A DNA stretch of 64,000 bases from Ilex aquifolium. Its lineage: Eukaryota; Streptophyta; Magnoliopsida; Aquifoliales; Aquifoliaceae. The stretch lies in the NCBI GenBank assembly GCA_951799425.1, contig OX637402.1, positions 260,501 to 324,500 of the forward strand. The letters run 5' to 3'. Below the pieces are notes generated by a model. That model saw nothing but the letters and a program-made list of their open reading frames with translations. It searched no databases and was not told the origin of the DNA. Position numbers and translations under genes: made by a program. This document shows positions 53,041 through 64,000 of this stretch, in pieces. How positions within the stretch are numbered: the first letter of the stretch is position 1; each line of letters begins with the position of its first letter.

Positions 53041-53451
53041 CGTAAAATTCGCCGTTGATGTTATCCACTCAACGACCATTGATAAATCAAAACCCTTGTG
53101 TCTTTGTTGGGCAACGGATTTTGGTATCTCAACCGCCGGTTCCGTAAACCATGGCACTTTTCTGGAATTTCACCGCCGGACAAATGCCTGAACCATGTAA
53201 CCGGGTCTTGCACCCGAGGGGGGGATCTATCCCTTCTTGCTATACCCAGACACAAGTTTTTCCTTTATGCATGTAACCGGGCAACTCAAATGAATATTCA
53301 ATCTATCTTTCCCGAGCCCACCATCAAACACCTAGTATGGTGTTGATTAATGCAAACATACCACCACACTCATGAATGACTCCCATGAATGTGACACAAC
53401 ATTATGCCCAATATGCTATGACCGCCAATGAGCAACTCTTTTCATGTCCAT

Positions 53452-53615
53452 ATGCATTTAATACCACATAGATTGTGGTACAATACCCATGCACAAACAC
53501 ACCCACACCCATGCTAACATCCCATGAATGTGATGCCCATGTCCACATACATTTAATACCACATAGATTGTGGTATAAACACCCATGCACAACATCCCTA
53601 TGACACAATGTCCAT
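53452..53615. repeat. Tandem duplication in the solo LTR
   Basis: The words CATTTAATACCACATAGATT and GTGGTA, followed by ACCCATGCACAA, occur at about 53454-53505 and again at about 53549-53600. Confidence 0.8.
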
Positions 53616-54246
53616 GTATGCGATGTTCCCGTGCATATGCAATGCAATGGACAATTGTCACTTGTATATCATGTTCATATATAATGAATGTCATATGAAC
53701 TAATCTCACACAATCTATTCCATTCCATGTCAATTTACATCATAACCATATAAATTCCATACTTCATCTCAACTTTGATACATCAAAACCATATATCAAT
53801 AATTCATAATTTCAACATAAATCATATCGTACACATATGATTTTCATTCTCCACCTAAGGCATAACATGTTATTTATCATATAACAATTTCAATCCATTT
53901 AGGTATTTTGTCAAACACCTTCAAGGCAAACAACATGGTAACACATATCATGCCCAATTTCCACATAATTCAAGAAATTCCAATAGGCAATTTCTACATA
54001 TCCATTTAGGATAAAATTATTTTACCTAAATTCCACCAATAGGCAACTGTAATTTTCTAACAACCTACCCACCATCTTCATTATTCCATAACCATATACA
54101 TATAAATATATGTATACATAGGTCAATATATATATATATATATCCAGCCCATTTATCATAGGCATTTCTAGGTAAGAAATCAACCCAAGTAGGAGAACCC
54201 CTACCTCTTGTAGCGTGAGAATCCCGTAGGAAGCTCCCAAGACACG

Positions 54247-54500
54247 AAAACCCAACTCGAAGCTTGATTTTCCCAACTCCCGAAATTTCACCTTCGGTGA
54301 AATTCGTCATTTTTGGTACCCACGCGTAGCCCTCGTCGACGTGATCACTTCTCCCTTCTAGCTTGACGGAATCCGAGCAAAGAAATACAACTCGAATCTT
54401 GATTTTCGTACACCCCCACCCGTTCACCTTCGGTGAAACTTGTTGTTTTTGGTACCCACGCGTAGCCCTCGTCGCGTAGATGAACTTTGCCTTTTGAATC
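54247..54500. repeat. Second tandem duplication in the solo LTR
   Basis: Two units of about 135 bp share GATTTTC, TTCACCTTCGGTGAAA and GGTACCCACGCGTAGCCCTC (copies near 54290-54335 and 54424-54474). The TTCACC/GGTGAA pair forms a tiny hairpin in each unit. Confidence 0.8.
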
Positions 54501-55479
54501 GACGAATTCCGACGGACGGAACTCCCGGAATCGGAGAAACAAGTTTGGATTTTTCACTTTTTTTCTCTCCTCCTCACCCACGTTTTCTCACTGGTTTTCA
54601 GCTCAAAAAAATCTGAAGAAAATCAGATTTTTACCGGTATTTATAGGCAAAAATGTGGGGTCCACATCGCACCGCATATTTTCGACTTCCGGGTCCGTTT
54701 TTCGTCCCGAAACGATTCATTAAGTCCAAATTAATTTTATTGGAACTTTAATCCAATTATAAGGAAATTTTATAAAATCCATTATTGGGGACCTTTAAAA
54801 TTACATTCGCCACGCAGTCGCCTCGAACGACGTGCAAAAATCCGACTATCTCGGAATTCGACGAAATTTCTAGTGATTACTAGATTTCGCGTTGCGAATC
54901 CAATGGCACACTCTGTTTCCTCATCCAAGGTCTAGAACATGATTATTTCACATACGCATAAGGGTGGAGAATTACCATTTTGCCCTTTTTCAGAAAAAGT
55001 TCAATTTTTTCCCGGGTTTTACACTTAGTATTAGAACAAACTCCCCCTTACTCAATTCACATGCAACTTAAGCTAATCAAGAGAATATCTCCCTGAATTC
55101 TCCCATATGTACCCAAAATATTCTTTCCCTTTTTATCACATAATAACAAACCAATGACATATCATAAAAATCCTAGTACATAATCAAGCTATCCCAACAT
55201 ATTTTTTTCCAATTTGTCGCAAATGTCACTCGGGACAAATCATATCAAACGATGTAGAATCATGGTATAAAAAGAAGATATAAATACAGACCAACTAGAT
55301 GAAATAGGCATTTAAAGTAAACAAATGACAAACAAGGGAAATAACTCAATGTCTAACTAAATAAGCATCAAATAACAAGGACTAAGAGTATGTCATGACA
55401 AACGAAAAATAACAAAACAAATAAGAGTCAACAAAAAGAAAAAGTTAACACAAAAAAGATACATTACTTTAAGTACATA

Positions 55480-56705
55480 CCATTAATGAATAAAAAATTC
55501 AGACTCCCATATAATCCTATACTAAAGACACATATACAACTCCAGTGGCATCATCTCCACGATCTGCACTATCTCCTTCCTGTGGTTGTGTCTTGGCTCA
55601 TCATCCTCATCGATAAGTCTGGCATTGTAAATCATCTGTTTGAGACATCGTACCTCCCTATGAATATCCCTCTAATCTCTCTCAATCCTAAACACTATTT
55701 CATCAAGAGAATCCAGTCTGTGAGTTGTGGGAATATGATGTTCATCAATGCTACTCTATAAATGACCTAGAGCATCAGTAATAGTAGTCCATTGATCAAG
55801 TGAGGCAGTAGGAGGGGTCTTAGGGGGTGGTGCACATGAGGTGCTAGCTCATGCGTGCCTCGGTGGTGGTGCACGACTTGATGGTCTAGGGGTAGTAGTA
55901 GCGTGAATCTTAGCCTCCATCTCATTGACCTCTACCTTTACCTTTGTTGGGTCATATGTATAACTTGTATGAGTCTCACTCTATCTCAGCGACTCATTCT
56001 CCAGAGGTCTCCTTAGTCTTAGTATTTAATTAGTCTCTAAAGCATCAACACCCTTATCCCAACAAATATGGGTGATAGGAGAACCAATCAACAGAGTATC
56101 ACTAATCCTACCCTTATCAAAAACTCTCCGAATGACTCTAAAAATCACACGTGACATAAAAATCTCCACACTCATCACAATAGCATGTAAAGTAAGCTCG
56201 TGGTGTAGAGAATGTAGATATGTGAGTCTTCGGGTTGATGTGGTAATTGATTATCACATTAATCAAACGATACTCCCACGCTAGATCATTTTGGTACTAG
56301 CACTGTCAGTTCCACCCATCGGGATATGAAGCTCCATAAAGCATAGTTGCAACATCATGGAGTCTGGGTATGGAACTATCGGGTCTAAAGTAATAGGCAT
56401 CAAATGCTACCCGGGGTAGGTGTAGAGTGGTGGAAATTAGGTCAGTCGAAAACTCAAACAACATACCTCAAACATATGTCCGAAAATGACTACAAATAGC
56501 TCACTCCACCCTCTTGACTCGAAATTCAAAGGGACAATAGTATTACTTACCCTAATGAAATTCACAATGAGCTCAACCAACACAGGCCTAGAAGTAAACT
56601 ATGTCCAATACAACTCATGATACTGTGGGGTCTAAAAGAGGTTTCTCTCATTGGATGCAAGTACCCTTGCCCATTTTTCAGCTCTCGATGGCATTTTTCT
56701 AAAAT
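55480..56705 (-). pseudogene. E12 ORF3 relic
   Basis: ATG near 56693 (MPSRAEKWARVLASNERNLF), then many stops. Readable parts: RPVLVELIVNFIRVSNTIVP, LNFESRGWSELFVVIFGHMF, DAYYFRPDSSIPRLHDVATM, IVMSVEIFMSRVIFRVIRRV and LLIGSPITHICWDKGVDALE. The last aligns by eye with LPFGTLVTEICLDWGVQVR of E7 ORF3. A Pro/Arg-rich linker and a helical tail follow. It lies between gag and the 3' LTR, where SIRE-type copia elements carry their env-like ORF. Function unknown. Confidence 0.6.
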
Positions 56706-57880
56706 CAATCGGTGAAATAGTGTAAATATGGATGATAATCATAGATCTAACAATGAAATGCATTAAAACTCACTCAAGATTATGTTAAAGCTCAAATCAT
56801 TAATAAGCTCCAAATGAAATCCTAATGCATCATATAAGTGAATAGATGACCAGTTAGTGAGTGTCCTAATCATTTTTCTTTTTAGACAACTTCCCCTGTC
56901 TTTTATTCCTTCGTCTCTTCTGGCTTCAATTAGCACGATTGTGAATTCTATACTTTATACATATGCTTCTAAACATGTTTAGCATGAGTTCTTTGAGCTT
57001 TACAAATGAGCAATGAATATTAAGCATAAGTACTCTCAACAATTCAAGTGCAATTGTTGTGAGCCATTTATTTATGCCTCACCTTTTTAAGATTGGCCAC
57101 ATTGGTCTCTTTTCTCCTATTTGGCTCTTTGGAATCTTTTAAGGAATTGGGGATTTACTAACCTTTAATCATGTGGTCACATATCACCAACACTTAGAGT
57201 CATGTAAGATCATCAATCCTTTAAACTAACAAGGCTCCTAAGTATGAAGCTGAATGGTTGACGTGTACTTGGTTTATAAATTTTTCAAAGGTAAACACTA
57301 TCCAAGCACACTAGGATGAAAGAGACTTTGACTCATGGATCATGCACTAAGATTTATGCCACTACATTCTCAATCCCCTAATATGACTCATAGCAATACA
57401 TATTTTAACTTTAATTTAAAGAGGGATTCATTATAAAGCAAACCAAAGTATGAATTATCATGATCAATAATAAAGAAAAACATCAAAATAAAATCTTTTT
57501 GGCTTTTTTATTTTTTCACTTTTAAAAAAAGAATTTAAATAAACATATTAAAAAAAATATGCATAAGTATGCAATAAATGAAGGAAAAATAAATCAATTA
57601 ACTATAAATCCTAAAAATAATATCAAACTTGACCTCAAAACTCTTTTGTTTTTTGGTTTTCAATTTCTTTTGTTTTTGGGTTTTCATTTAAGAAAATAAA
57701 TCAAAAATAAACGAAGAAGAAATATATACAAAGTATGACCCTAGGGTATTTAATGCAATGAATGAATGATCACCTAGGTTCATACTATCTCACCTCACCT
57801 ACATCTTAGTTATCCATGACCTTATTGGAAGCACTGTGGCAACTAAGTTGGTTGAGATGGTTAGTTTCTTAAAGTCCTCC
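56706..57880. other. AT-rich gap where pol would be expected
   Basis: Between E12 gag and E12 ORF3. I find no protease, integrase, reverse transcriptase or RNase H motif in any frame. Several A/T runs (57510-57560) and TTTTGTTTTTGG-type repeats (57645-57690) are present. Confidence 0.6.
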
Positions 57881-59867
57881 CTAGGTACCCATACTTATTT
57901 TTCCTTCCAAAGGTTGAGGTTTGGTCGGGGAATGGGTGGAGGACAAATCTCTTCTATATGGAAGCATGTAGATCAATCTTGACCTTTGGAGTAGGATCTT
58001 TGAGCATTCTAGCATGTGGATTGTTAGATGATAATGCATGATTATGCTTTGACTCAGTTGACCTATCCAAAAGCTCAAAAAAATTCAACACCTGATTGTT
58101 TAGACTCTTGGATTGGTTAGCTAGATGCATGAGCTTCTTATTTAAGATATCCCTATCTTTCATGCAATGTATAGTATGATGACCATGTTCCCCTCAAGTG
58201 AAATTAAAATCATGATTGGCTTGGGTTTATTAAAAATGAGCTTCTTTAATTCCTACCCTTACCTTTTTTAAGTCTTTGATGGGCTAGTGTTCACTCGTGG
58301 GGGTAATGGGTTGGGATTACTCATTACAAACACGGTCTTGGAAGAAGTGTTGGTGGTGTGTAGCCTAAACCACACTTGTCATCCACACTTTTTCCCATAG
58401 ATAGCATTTTATCAAGCTTTTCAGTACTTAGGGATAGTGTTTTAGAGAGTTCACTTGATTCATGAAGATCTTTATCATATTTGACACATTTAGACCCAAG
58501 ATTTTTCTTCGACTTAGCAAGCTCGTGACACTCTCTCTCAGTGAAGCTCACTTTATCAAGAAGAGATTTCTTCTCTTCTTCAATCCCACACATTTGAGGA
58601 CTTCAGTAAGTCCACATGTAGTGCTTTTCTATCTTCTTCACCTGAGTTCACCCAACCACTCAAGGCAAGTATTTTCTTTTGTTGTTTAAGGAATTGTTCA
58701 TATGCATCATTTATATCCTCAAAACTCTCATCATCCTCCACATATGTGGAGATTTCTTCTTCCAAGTCTTCTACCATCGTGGTAGGACTTGCTTCAACTT
58801 CAGTAGTCAAAGTTTATCTAGGAGGAGAGGAGTGTGAGTCATCATGAGAAGAGGAGTCATCATCCGAGGTTGACTCACTTTTACTATCGCTCCAATTGGC
58901 CTTTATAGCTCTCCTATTTTTTGATTCAAAGAATATCTTTTTGTTCAATTTGGGCATTACACAGCCATGTATCCGAAACTTTGACCCTCAAAGCATTGGA
59001 AGCCTTGCCCCTTTATCTAAACCTCTTGTCGAGAGCTTCTTCCACCTTTCTCCCTTCCCTCCTTAGGAGTATTAGGTCTACTAGGCTTTCCTTTCAACCT
59101 TGAGGACTCTTCATTACTAGCCTTGAAGTACTTTTTGAACTTTCTCGCAATGAAGGCTAGGTCCTCTTCTCTTACTCGGATTTACCCCTTCTTCATTTTT
59201 AGAACTCAATGCCACACCTTTCATCTTTTTGGGTGGAAAAATGTTAATCTCGAAAGCCAATATACTCCCAACTAGGTCTTCTACTAACACCGACTTCATG
59301 TTGACGCTTGTCTCTAACGATGTCACCTTTTTATGAAACCTCTCTAGAAAAGATCTCAAGATTTTTCATTTAATGAATGCGTCATCAACCTTGCTACCTA
59401 ATACAAAAGATGAATTTCAATGTCACACAATTTAGCGTAAAAACTCACTAAATGTTTCATCTTCTTGCATCCTTAAAGTCTCGAACTGAGATGTGTACCT
59501 TTGGAGTCTGGACATCTTCACCATAGTTGTCCCTTAATGGGAAACTACCAAGATATCTCATGCTTCTTTGGAGGTCTCACAATTTGTAGTCCTCTAGAAC
59601 CCATTAGGTGTCACAGCATTGAATATTGCATTCAATCCTTTTCAGTTCCACCCCACATGCTCGATTTCAGTTTTCATCCAAGTCTTCGGATATTTTTTCT
59701 TCAACCACCGCTTCACCACCTGCAACTATTGTGGTGGCGATGAGAAGGCTCCAACACTCTTGCACACTTTCCCAAACTCTCTCATTTATCGATTTTAGAA
59801 ATGCTCTAATGTGAGCTTTCCAATATAACAAATTATACCCGTCAAAGAGAGGTGATCGTTCAATTGA
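57881..59867 (-). pseudogene. E12 gag (SIRE-like copia)
   Basis: Copia-type Gag. Near the start: SIERSPLFDGYNLLYWKAHI then RAFLKSINERVWESVQ, the typical copia Gag N-terminus (family UBN2). Then LNAIFNAVTPNGF and CETSKEA near 59570-59640, SFLERFHKKVTSLETSVNM with LVGSILAFEIN near 59240-59350, an acidic and Ser-rich part (about 58800-58880), and long helical segments (DESFEDINDAYEQFLKQQKK; FTERECHELAKSKKNLGSKC; NKKLMHLANQSKSLNNQVLN). Many frameshifts and stops. The 5' end is split by the E11 solo LTR at 59872. Confidence 0.85.
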
Positions 59868-59872
59868 ACCAC

Positions 59873-61726
59873 TGCTTGATGGTTTCCGTTGTGTTCCCAA
59901 TTCTCTGTCAATAAACCCTCAATGTGTAAGACTTATATGTGTGGGTGAGTGTCACTCTTACTCGGATTCAATGCAAGAAATGAGAAACGAAATGTGTGGA
60001 ATGAATGAAAATGAGATGTACAAAATGTGTGAGTGTGAACAAAAGTGCTCCCTAAGCATTGAGAGACTTTTGAGTGTCATGTTTTACTTGGAAAAGTATT
60101 CCAAGGTCGTCTCCTCATGGAATGAAGGGAATTGTGTGAAGGTGATTTTGTAAAAATGAAAAGTGTAAAATCTTGTAGTTGGTTTTGGTGAGTTTTGTTC
60201 TTAATGAAAATGCAAGAAAATAAGTGTTGGCTAATCCGAAGAGGTCATTCCAATGGGGATGCCAAATTAACTCGAAACCTTCCTCCAATGGTGCCTAGAT
60301 GCTCGATTGATTCGTGGGAAGCTCGAGACGAGATGGAAGAGAGGATCCAAGCATAACCCGTGACAAGTCGACGGGATATCAAAGACTCACAACCTTGTCC
60401 ACACCCCAACCCAGTCAAATCGAACCATCATACACTGAGAGGGGGAAAGAAAATGAGTTGAGATAGCACACTCAAGAGGAAATCTCCCTTGGATTAGCCA
60501 ACTAAAAATTCAGCTACTCATGAAAGTAAGAAAGAATTGCATAATGTAAAGAGACATACTAAAGGAAAGAAGATTAGAACTTAGTTTAATGCAAGAAAAC
60601 AAAAACTATGAAGTGAAATATGTTATACCCATTTTAAGCTAAAAAATGAAGATAACTTGCTGCAACAATGGTGAAATCTAAAATGTAGCATTAAACTTGA
60701 AATGTACTTTAAGTAAATGACATTAAAGATAATAAATGAAGTTTACACATGTCTTACAATAAACTATAAGTGAAAGGATGGAAGAAAATGCAAAAATCTA
60801 AGCTTTCTAACTACTATTCATCTTCTTCCTCCTTGGACCTTTCTATGCTTAGGTAACCACCCCTTCAATGGCTTGTGAATGCTGAATATATGGAGAAGAG
60901 ATGATGTATTTTCGTCCATGAGGCACCCCTAGCCTGTGTGCAGGCCTCCCATAAATGGGAGGTGAGTTGATTGGCTTTTGACAGGCTAGGAAAAGCATAG
61001 CCGGCACCCATCATGGCTGCCCCCTTCTCTCCCATCCTCATTAATGCCATTGCCTCCAAAGTCCAAGCATGTGTGTTGGGAGGCATGTAGATGTGTAAGG
61101 GATGTCAGGGGACAAGTGGGAGAGTTAATGGTGGGACCCACAAGCAAGTGGAGCATGAGTTGCAGGCGTTCTGGGCATTATGGGCAAAACCTACTGGTAG
61201 GTTTTCATCATTCTACCGGTAGGTTTTGGCTACTAGAGTAAAAACTACCGATAGGTCTTTCCGGTAGGTTGCCTGATCTGGACCAGTTTTCATAGAATTG
61301 TCATAACTTTTGATCCAACTGTCTGATTGAGCTGAAATTCTGACAAAATATAGAGGAAATCCAGATCTACAACTTTCATGTTTTTCACTTTTTCAGATTC
61401 AAAGTGGATCATGGTCAAAAATGAGGAAAACCGAGGTACTGCCACCAAATGGTGCGGGTGCTGGTGCCTATGTTACCAAGTATCGATACCTCCTTGATTT
61501 CTTTCACTTTTAAGCCTCCAAATCCCCATGTAATGTGTCCACATCTTCACCACTCCTCCATACTTAGTTGAAATTTTCCAAAATACATGATTTACGCTAT
61601 AATTACCTGCAACATCGAAATTTCAACATTATTCATAATTTCGGCTAACTCTAAGTACTTAAATGCAAAGCTAAGTTAAAATGCATGTAATGAGGCCTTT
61701 AAATATGCAATATTTTGTGCTCATCA
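59873..61726 (-). repeat. E11 solo LTR (Athila, TGATGAGC subfamily)
   Basis: 1854 bp. Sense orientation runs from TGATGAGCACAAAATATTGC at 61726 to AACCATCAAGCA at 59873. Flanked by ACCAC at 59868-59872 and 61727-61731. No primer site or polypurine tract adjoins it. It sits at the start of E12 gag. Close to the E5 LTRs over most of its length, but with a different box type. Confidence 0.93.
61186..61270. promoter_or_regulatory. E11 LTR palindromic boxes (AAACCTACCGGTAGGTTT type)
   Basis: AAAACCTACTGGTAGGTTTT (61186-61205), TTCTACCGGTAGGTTTT (61211-61227), AAAAACTACCGATAGGTC (61240-61257) and TTTCCGGTAGGTT (61258-61270). In sense direction they are followed by TTTTGCCCATAATGCCCAGA. The box type equals that of E1, not of the more closely related E5 LTR. 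Confidence 0.74.
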
Positions 61727-61731
61727 ACCAC

Positions 61732-61854
61732 CTTATTTTTTAGACTTCATTGGAAACTACCTAGTAGTAACAATAGATCTATAGAGGCAAACACCTAGGT
61801 ATGTAAGAAAAAATCAAATATGTATACAATGAGTCTAGTGCAACTCAGGACAAC
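61732..61854 (-). other. E12 leader
   Basis: Untranslated sequence between the primer site and the interrupted gag. Nothing coding. Confidence 0.6.
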
Positions 61855-61871
61855 GACGCTCTAATACCAAT
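61855..61871 (-). other. E12 primer binding site
   Basis: Minus-strand ATTGGTATTAGAGCGTC, one change from the tRNA-iMet site TTGGTATCAGAGC, just inside the LTR. Confidence 0.8.
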
Positions 61872-61874
61872 AGT

Positions 61875-63266
61875 TGTTCTGGGAGGGGGAGCTGTATACA
61901 CGAAAATCATGTATAATTTTTTTTTAGGTGGTCATGCAATTAGTTCCCAATATATTCTTATCTTATTTGCTCTAAAGGCCAACCTACCTATTACTACTGC
62001 AATTATCTAATCTCATAAAGATTAATTAATTAATAGCAAGAACCCCCTTTTAACTACCACAACCCAAAATACCATGTAAATTGATGTATTGATTTTATCA
62101 AATTGTTAATTAATACTCAATCTCACATGGTGATCCCAAATCCCAAAGACCCAAACCCAAGTATGCTACTATGGATGATGTAGGTATTCAATCAATCATT
62201 TATACAAATACATAGTCTGCATGTATGCATCAAATCACAAGTGTATATCAAAAGCAATAAATAACACAAGTGATTTGTTGACGTAGAAACCCTCTTTGGG
62301 AAAAACCACCGGGAACCACTCTAGGGTTCACCAATGCCTAATCCACTACCCCAATGTCAGCTTAGAAGTACTTGAGTCTTATACCTCAATCAATACTATG
62401 ATTAGACACTTCTTTTCCTTCAATAAGCCTCTCTATCAAAGTGCCTCTTCGATGTCTTGGGTATTTTCACTAGGATTCTCCACAGCAATGGATCCTCTAC
62501 GCCTTGGGCATTCACATGATGCAACCACAAACCTCAGTATGAACATACCAATGGGTTTGGTCTTCAACCAGTCAATATCTTCTTCTCCAAGTTGTGAGGT
62601 TGGATGAGAATCACTAGATGGTGGCCTTGGGTTTAGGGATCTAGGGTTGTGGTAAAAGCTCCAAGGTAAAAGATAAGATTTCTCACTCAAAATACTCATA
62701 AGAGGCTTACCCTAGGTATAGAAAAGGTTTTCCCTATTTATAGGTCCGGAATAAGGCTAATCTTGATCAAGAAGAAAACTCAGATTTGTGAATGATTTCT
62801 CGAGCAGTGGGAGGACAGTCATAGGGTAGTGGTTACTGGAATAAAAAATTAATTCCAAAACAACCAAGGAGAGTAGTACTGACCGCTCGAGTGACCTCTA
62901 AGGGTAACCCCTGTTGTCGTCAATTTATCCTTTGCCAAATATTTCTCTATGTCATGAAGAGATCGTCTAGCGAAGGCTAGCGAGCATAGGGGGGTCCCTA
63001 TTGGTTTATTAAGCCTAAAACCAATCAAAAAAAAATTTCTCTTGATCACTAAAGGGTGTTGCTCAAGAGGGATCTGATGATTGCTCAATTCTATATTTTC
63101 AAAACCCACAAAAGGTTTAGAAAAAAATTTCTTTTAAGAACATCTAGGAGTCATTCTCAGATCTAATACCGATTCCATTTTAACACTAATCCTCCTAAGT
63201 CTATTACACCAAGGGATCATCTTAGGTTTTGTGCGCAATAATTCTAGCATAATAAACAAATTAACA
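61875..63266 (-). repeat. E12 5' LTR (copia)
   Basis: About 1392 bp. Sense orientation begins TGTTAATTTGTTTATTATGC at 63266 and ends CCCAGAACA at 61875, giving a TGTT/AACA terminal inverted repeat. The word GACGTAGAAACCC near 62280, on the plus strand, is typical of copia LTRs. The U3 half matches the partial 3' LTR at 49168-49800. The short plus-strand ORF at 62296-62607 is chance. Confidence 0.75.
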
Positions 63267-64000
63267 GATCTCTCCCCTGGTGAACTTGAGTTTGTCTAAA
63301 AAGTCGGAAGTCCCACATCAAGTGGATATTGAGAAGTCATAATGGATGGTGAAGAAATTCCATTACAAATTACCTCTTAGGAGCTAATCATTGCGGACAG
63401 CTGGGTCCCATGGAGGGAAGGCTCCTTATTGGCTCACTTTTGAAGGCAACCTGTGGTGAATAGTCCTTTGAGTAGAGTACCTTCCTTTTCACGCGATAGA
63501 AGCTTCTGGATTTAATACTCGGATCTTCGGGCATTTAATGTTCACCTTTCTGACCTTGCTGAGCAATAAATATGTCTAATCATTCGGTGGGGGTCATTTA
63601 ATGTGCCCTGATTGTGGTTATACATGCGTAGGGGCACTTTCATCCACTCCCCCCCCCCAATGGGTCAATATTTCAATACTTTGTACTTCGTATGACCTTG
63701 CTATTGGTTACTGAACTGTCCCCCCTGCCATTCTGACTGCCTTGGAAAGGATAATCGATGATTGATAGCCAATTCTGCTTCCAAGTGATGATGCTATTTT
63801 TGACCTGGATCACTGGCATGCTTGCATCAGCTAACTTTTTTTTTTCTCTTTAGGAACTTAGCCATTTGGCAAGGGCTAATCAACAAGAAAATTGTCCACA
63901 TTTCACCGACGTGGAAGGCTTAATGCCGAGAACACATATCAAGCAGATAATGCTCCAGAGACCTAGGTGTCGAGGACATGTGTCAAACAGAGAATGCTTC
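63267..64000. other. Unassigned end of the window
   Basis: No ORF. AAGTCCCACATCAAGTGG at 63309-63326 resembles a word common in plant LTR U3 regions, and a C run at 63645-63657 could be a minus-strand polypurine tract before TGGATGAAAGTGCCCC. Another LTR is likely, but I cannot set its limits. A T run lies at 63837-63844. Confidence 0.4.

Larger units (their letters stand above)
52050..55023 (-). repeat. Chromovirus solo LTR, E4 family
   Basis: 2974 bp between TGTGACACCCC and CCCGGGTTTTACA, flanked by CTTAG at 52045-52049 and 55024-55028. No primer site follows, so it is solo. It is about 515 bp longer than the E4 LTR because of internal tandem duplications, and lacks the GTACCGGTAC boxes of E4. 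It contains TTTTACCGGTATTTATAGGC at 54639-54658, a TATA-like site on the sense strand side. Confidence 0.92.

Noticed and set aside
55486..55761. Plus-strand ORF opposite E12 ORF3
   Set aside because: It is the antisense reading of the minus-strand ORF3 relic.
63267..63660. A further short LTR (TGG...CCA) near the window end
   Set aside because: The C run could be a polypurine tract on the minus strand, but I found no primer site, partner LTR or target duplication.

Overview
This is heterochromatic plant DNA made almost entirely of nested, decayed LTR retrotransposons. I see no host gene, rRNA, tRNA or CRISPR array. The organism is very probably a flowering plant with a repeat-rich genome: Athila-type Ty3 elements with a TGGCGCCGTTGCCGGGGA-like primer site, a Tekay/Del-like chromovirus with a tRNA-iMet primer site, and a SIRE-like Ty1/copia element. 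I cannot name the species.

Layout, with my own labels. E1 (1-3517, minus; Athila, gag plus 5' LTR) sits in the gag of E2 (3518-8127, plus; Athila gag-pol). E2 is cut in integrase by E3 (8128-about 19050, plus; Athila with 5' LTR, primer site, gag, pol, long spacer and ORF3). E3 is joined at about 19050 to E4 (to 31785, minus; chromovirus). E4 carries in its gag a short Athila derivative, E5 (21580-28606, minus; both LTRs, target duplication AATCC). Then come an inverted Athila fragment (31786-32285), an Athila 3' end with LTR (E6, 32286-34278), a very old chromovirus pol relic (34556-35720) and E7 (36789-about 45750, plus; Athila from mid reverse transcriptase to 3' LTR). Next are a minus-strand ORF3 relic (E8, 46390-47760), an Athila gag fragment (E9, 47822-48728) and a patch of DNA-transposon-like short repeats. 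E12 (49168-63266, minus) is a SIRE-like copia relic with gag, an ORF3 and no visible pol. It carries three solo LTRs: E10 (ATAAT), a chromovirus solo LTR (CTTAG) and E11 (ACCAC).

Every coding region I could follow is broken by stops, frameshifts, deletions or lost catalytic residues, so nothing here looks autonomous. Gag, protease, reverse transcriptase, RNase H and integrase are in the usual Ty3 order. ORF3 relics of the kind found in Athila and SIRE elements occur in E3, E7, E8 and E12.

The most unusual signal is non-coding. Every Athila-type LTR complete enough to judge carries a cluster of 2 to 8 short palindromic boxes. In six of the seven (all but E7) the cluster lies just before a conserved word like GCCCAGAATTGC, and the box sequence differs between elements (AAACCTTCCGGAAGGTTT, AAACCTACCGGTAGGTTT, AGTACCGGTACT, CATACCGGTATG). 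E7 has GGCGTTCGAACGCC-type boxes. In E3 and E7 the same box type recurs ahead of that element's own ORF3, and in E7 both sites are followed by TATAAATACCT. The boxes look like a fast-changing, element-specific recognition module shared by the LTR promoter and an internal ORF3 promoter. The chromovirus E4 has acquired GTACCGGTAC boxes like those of E5. The function is inference; the pattern is visible in the sequence.
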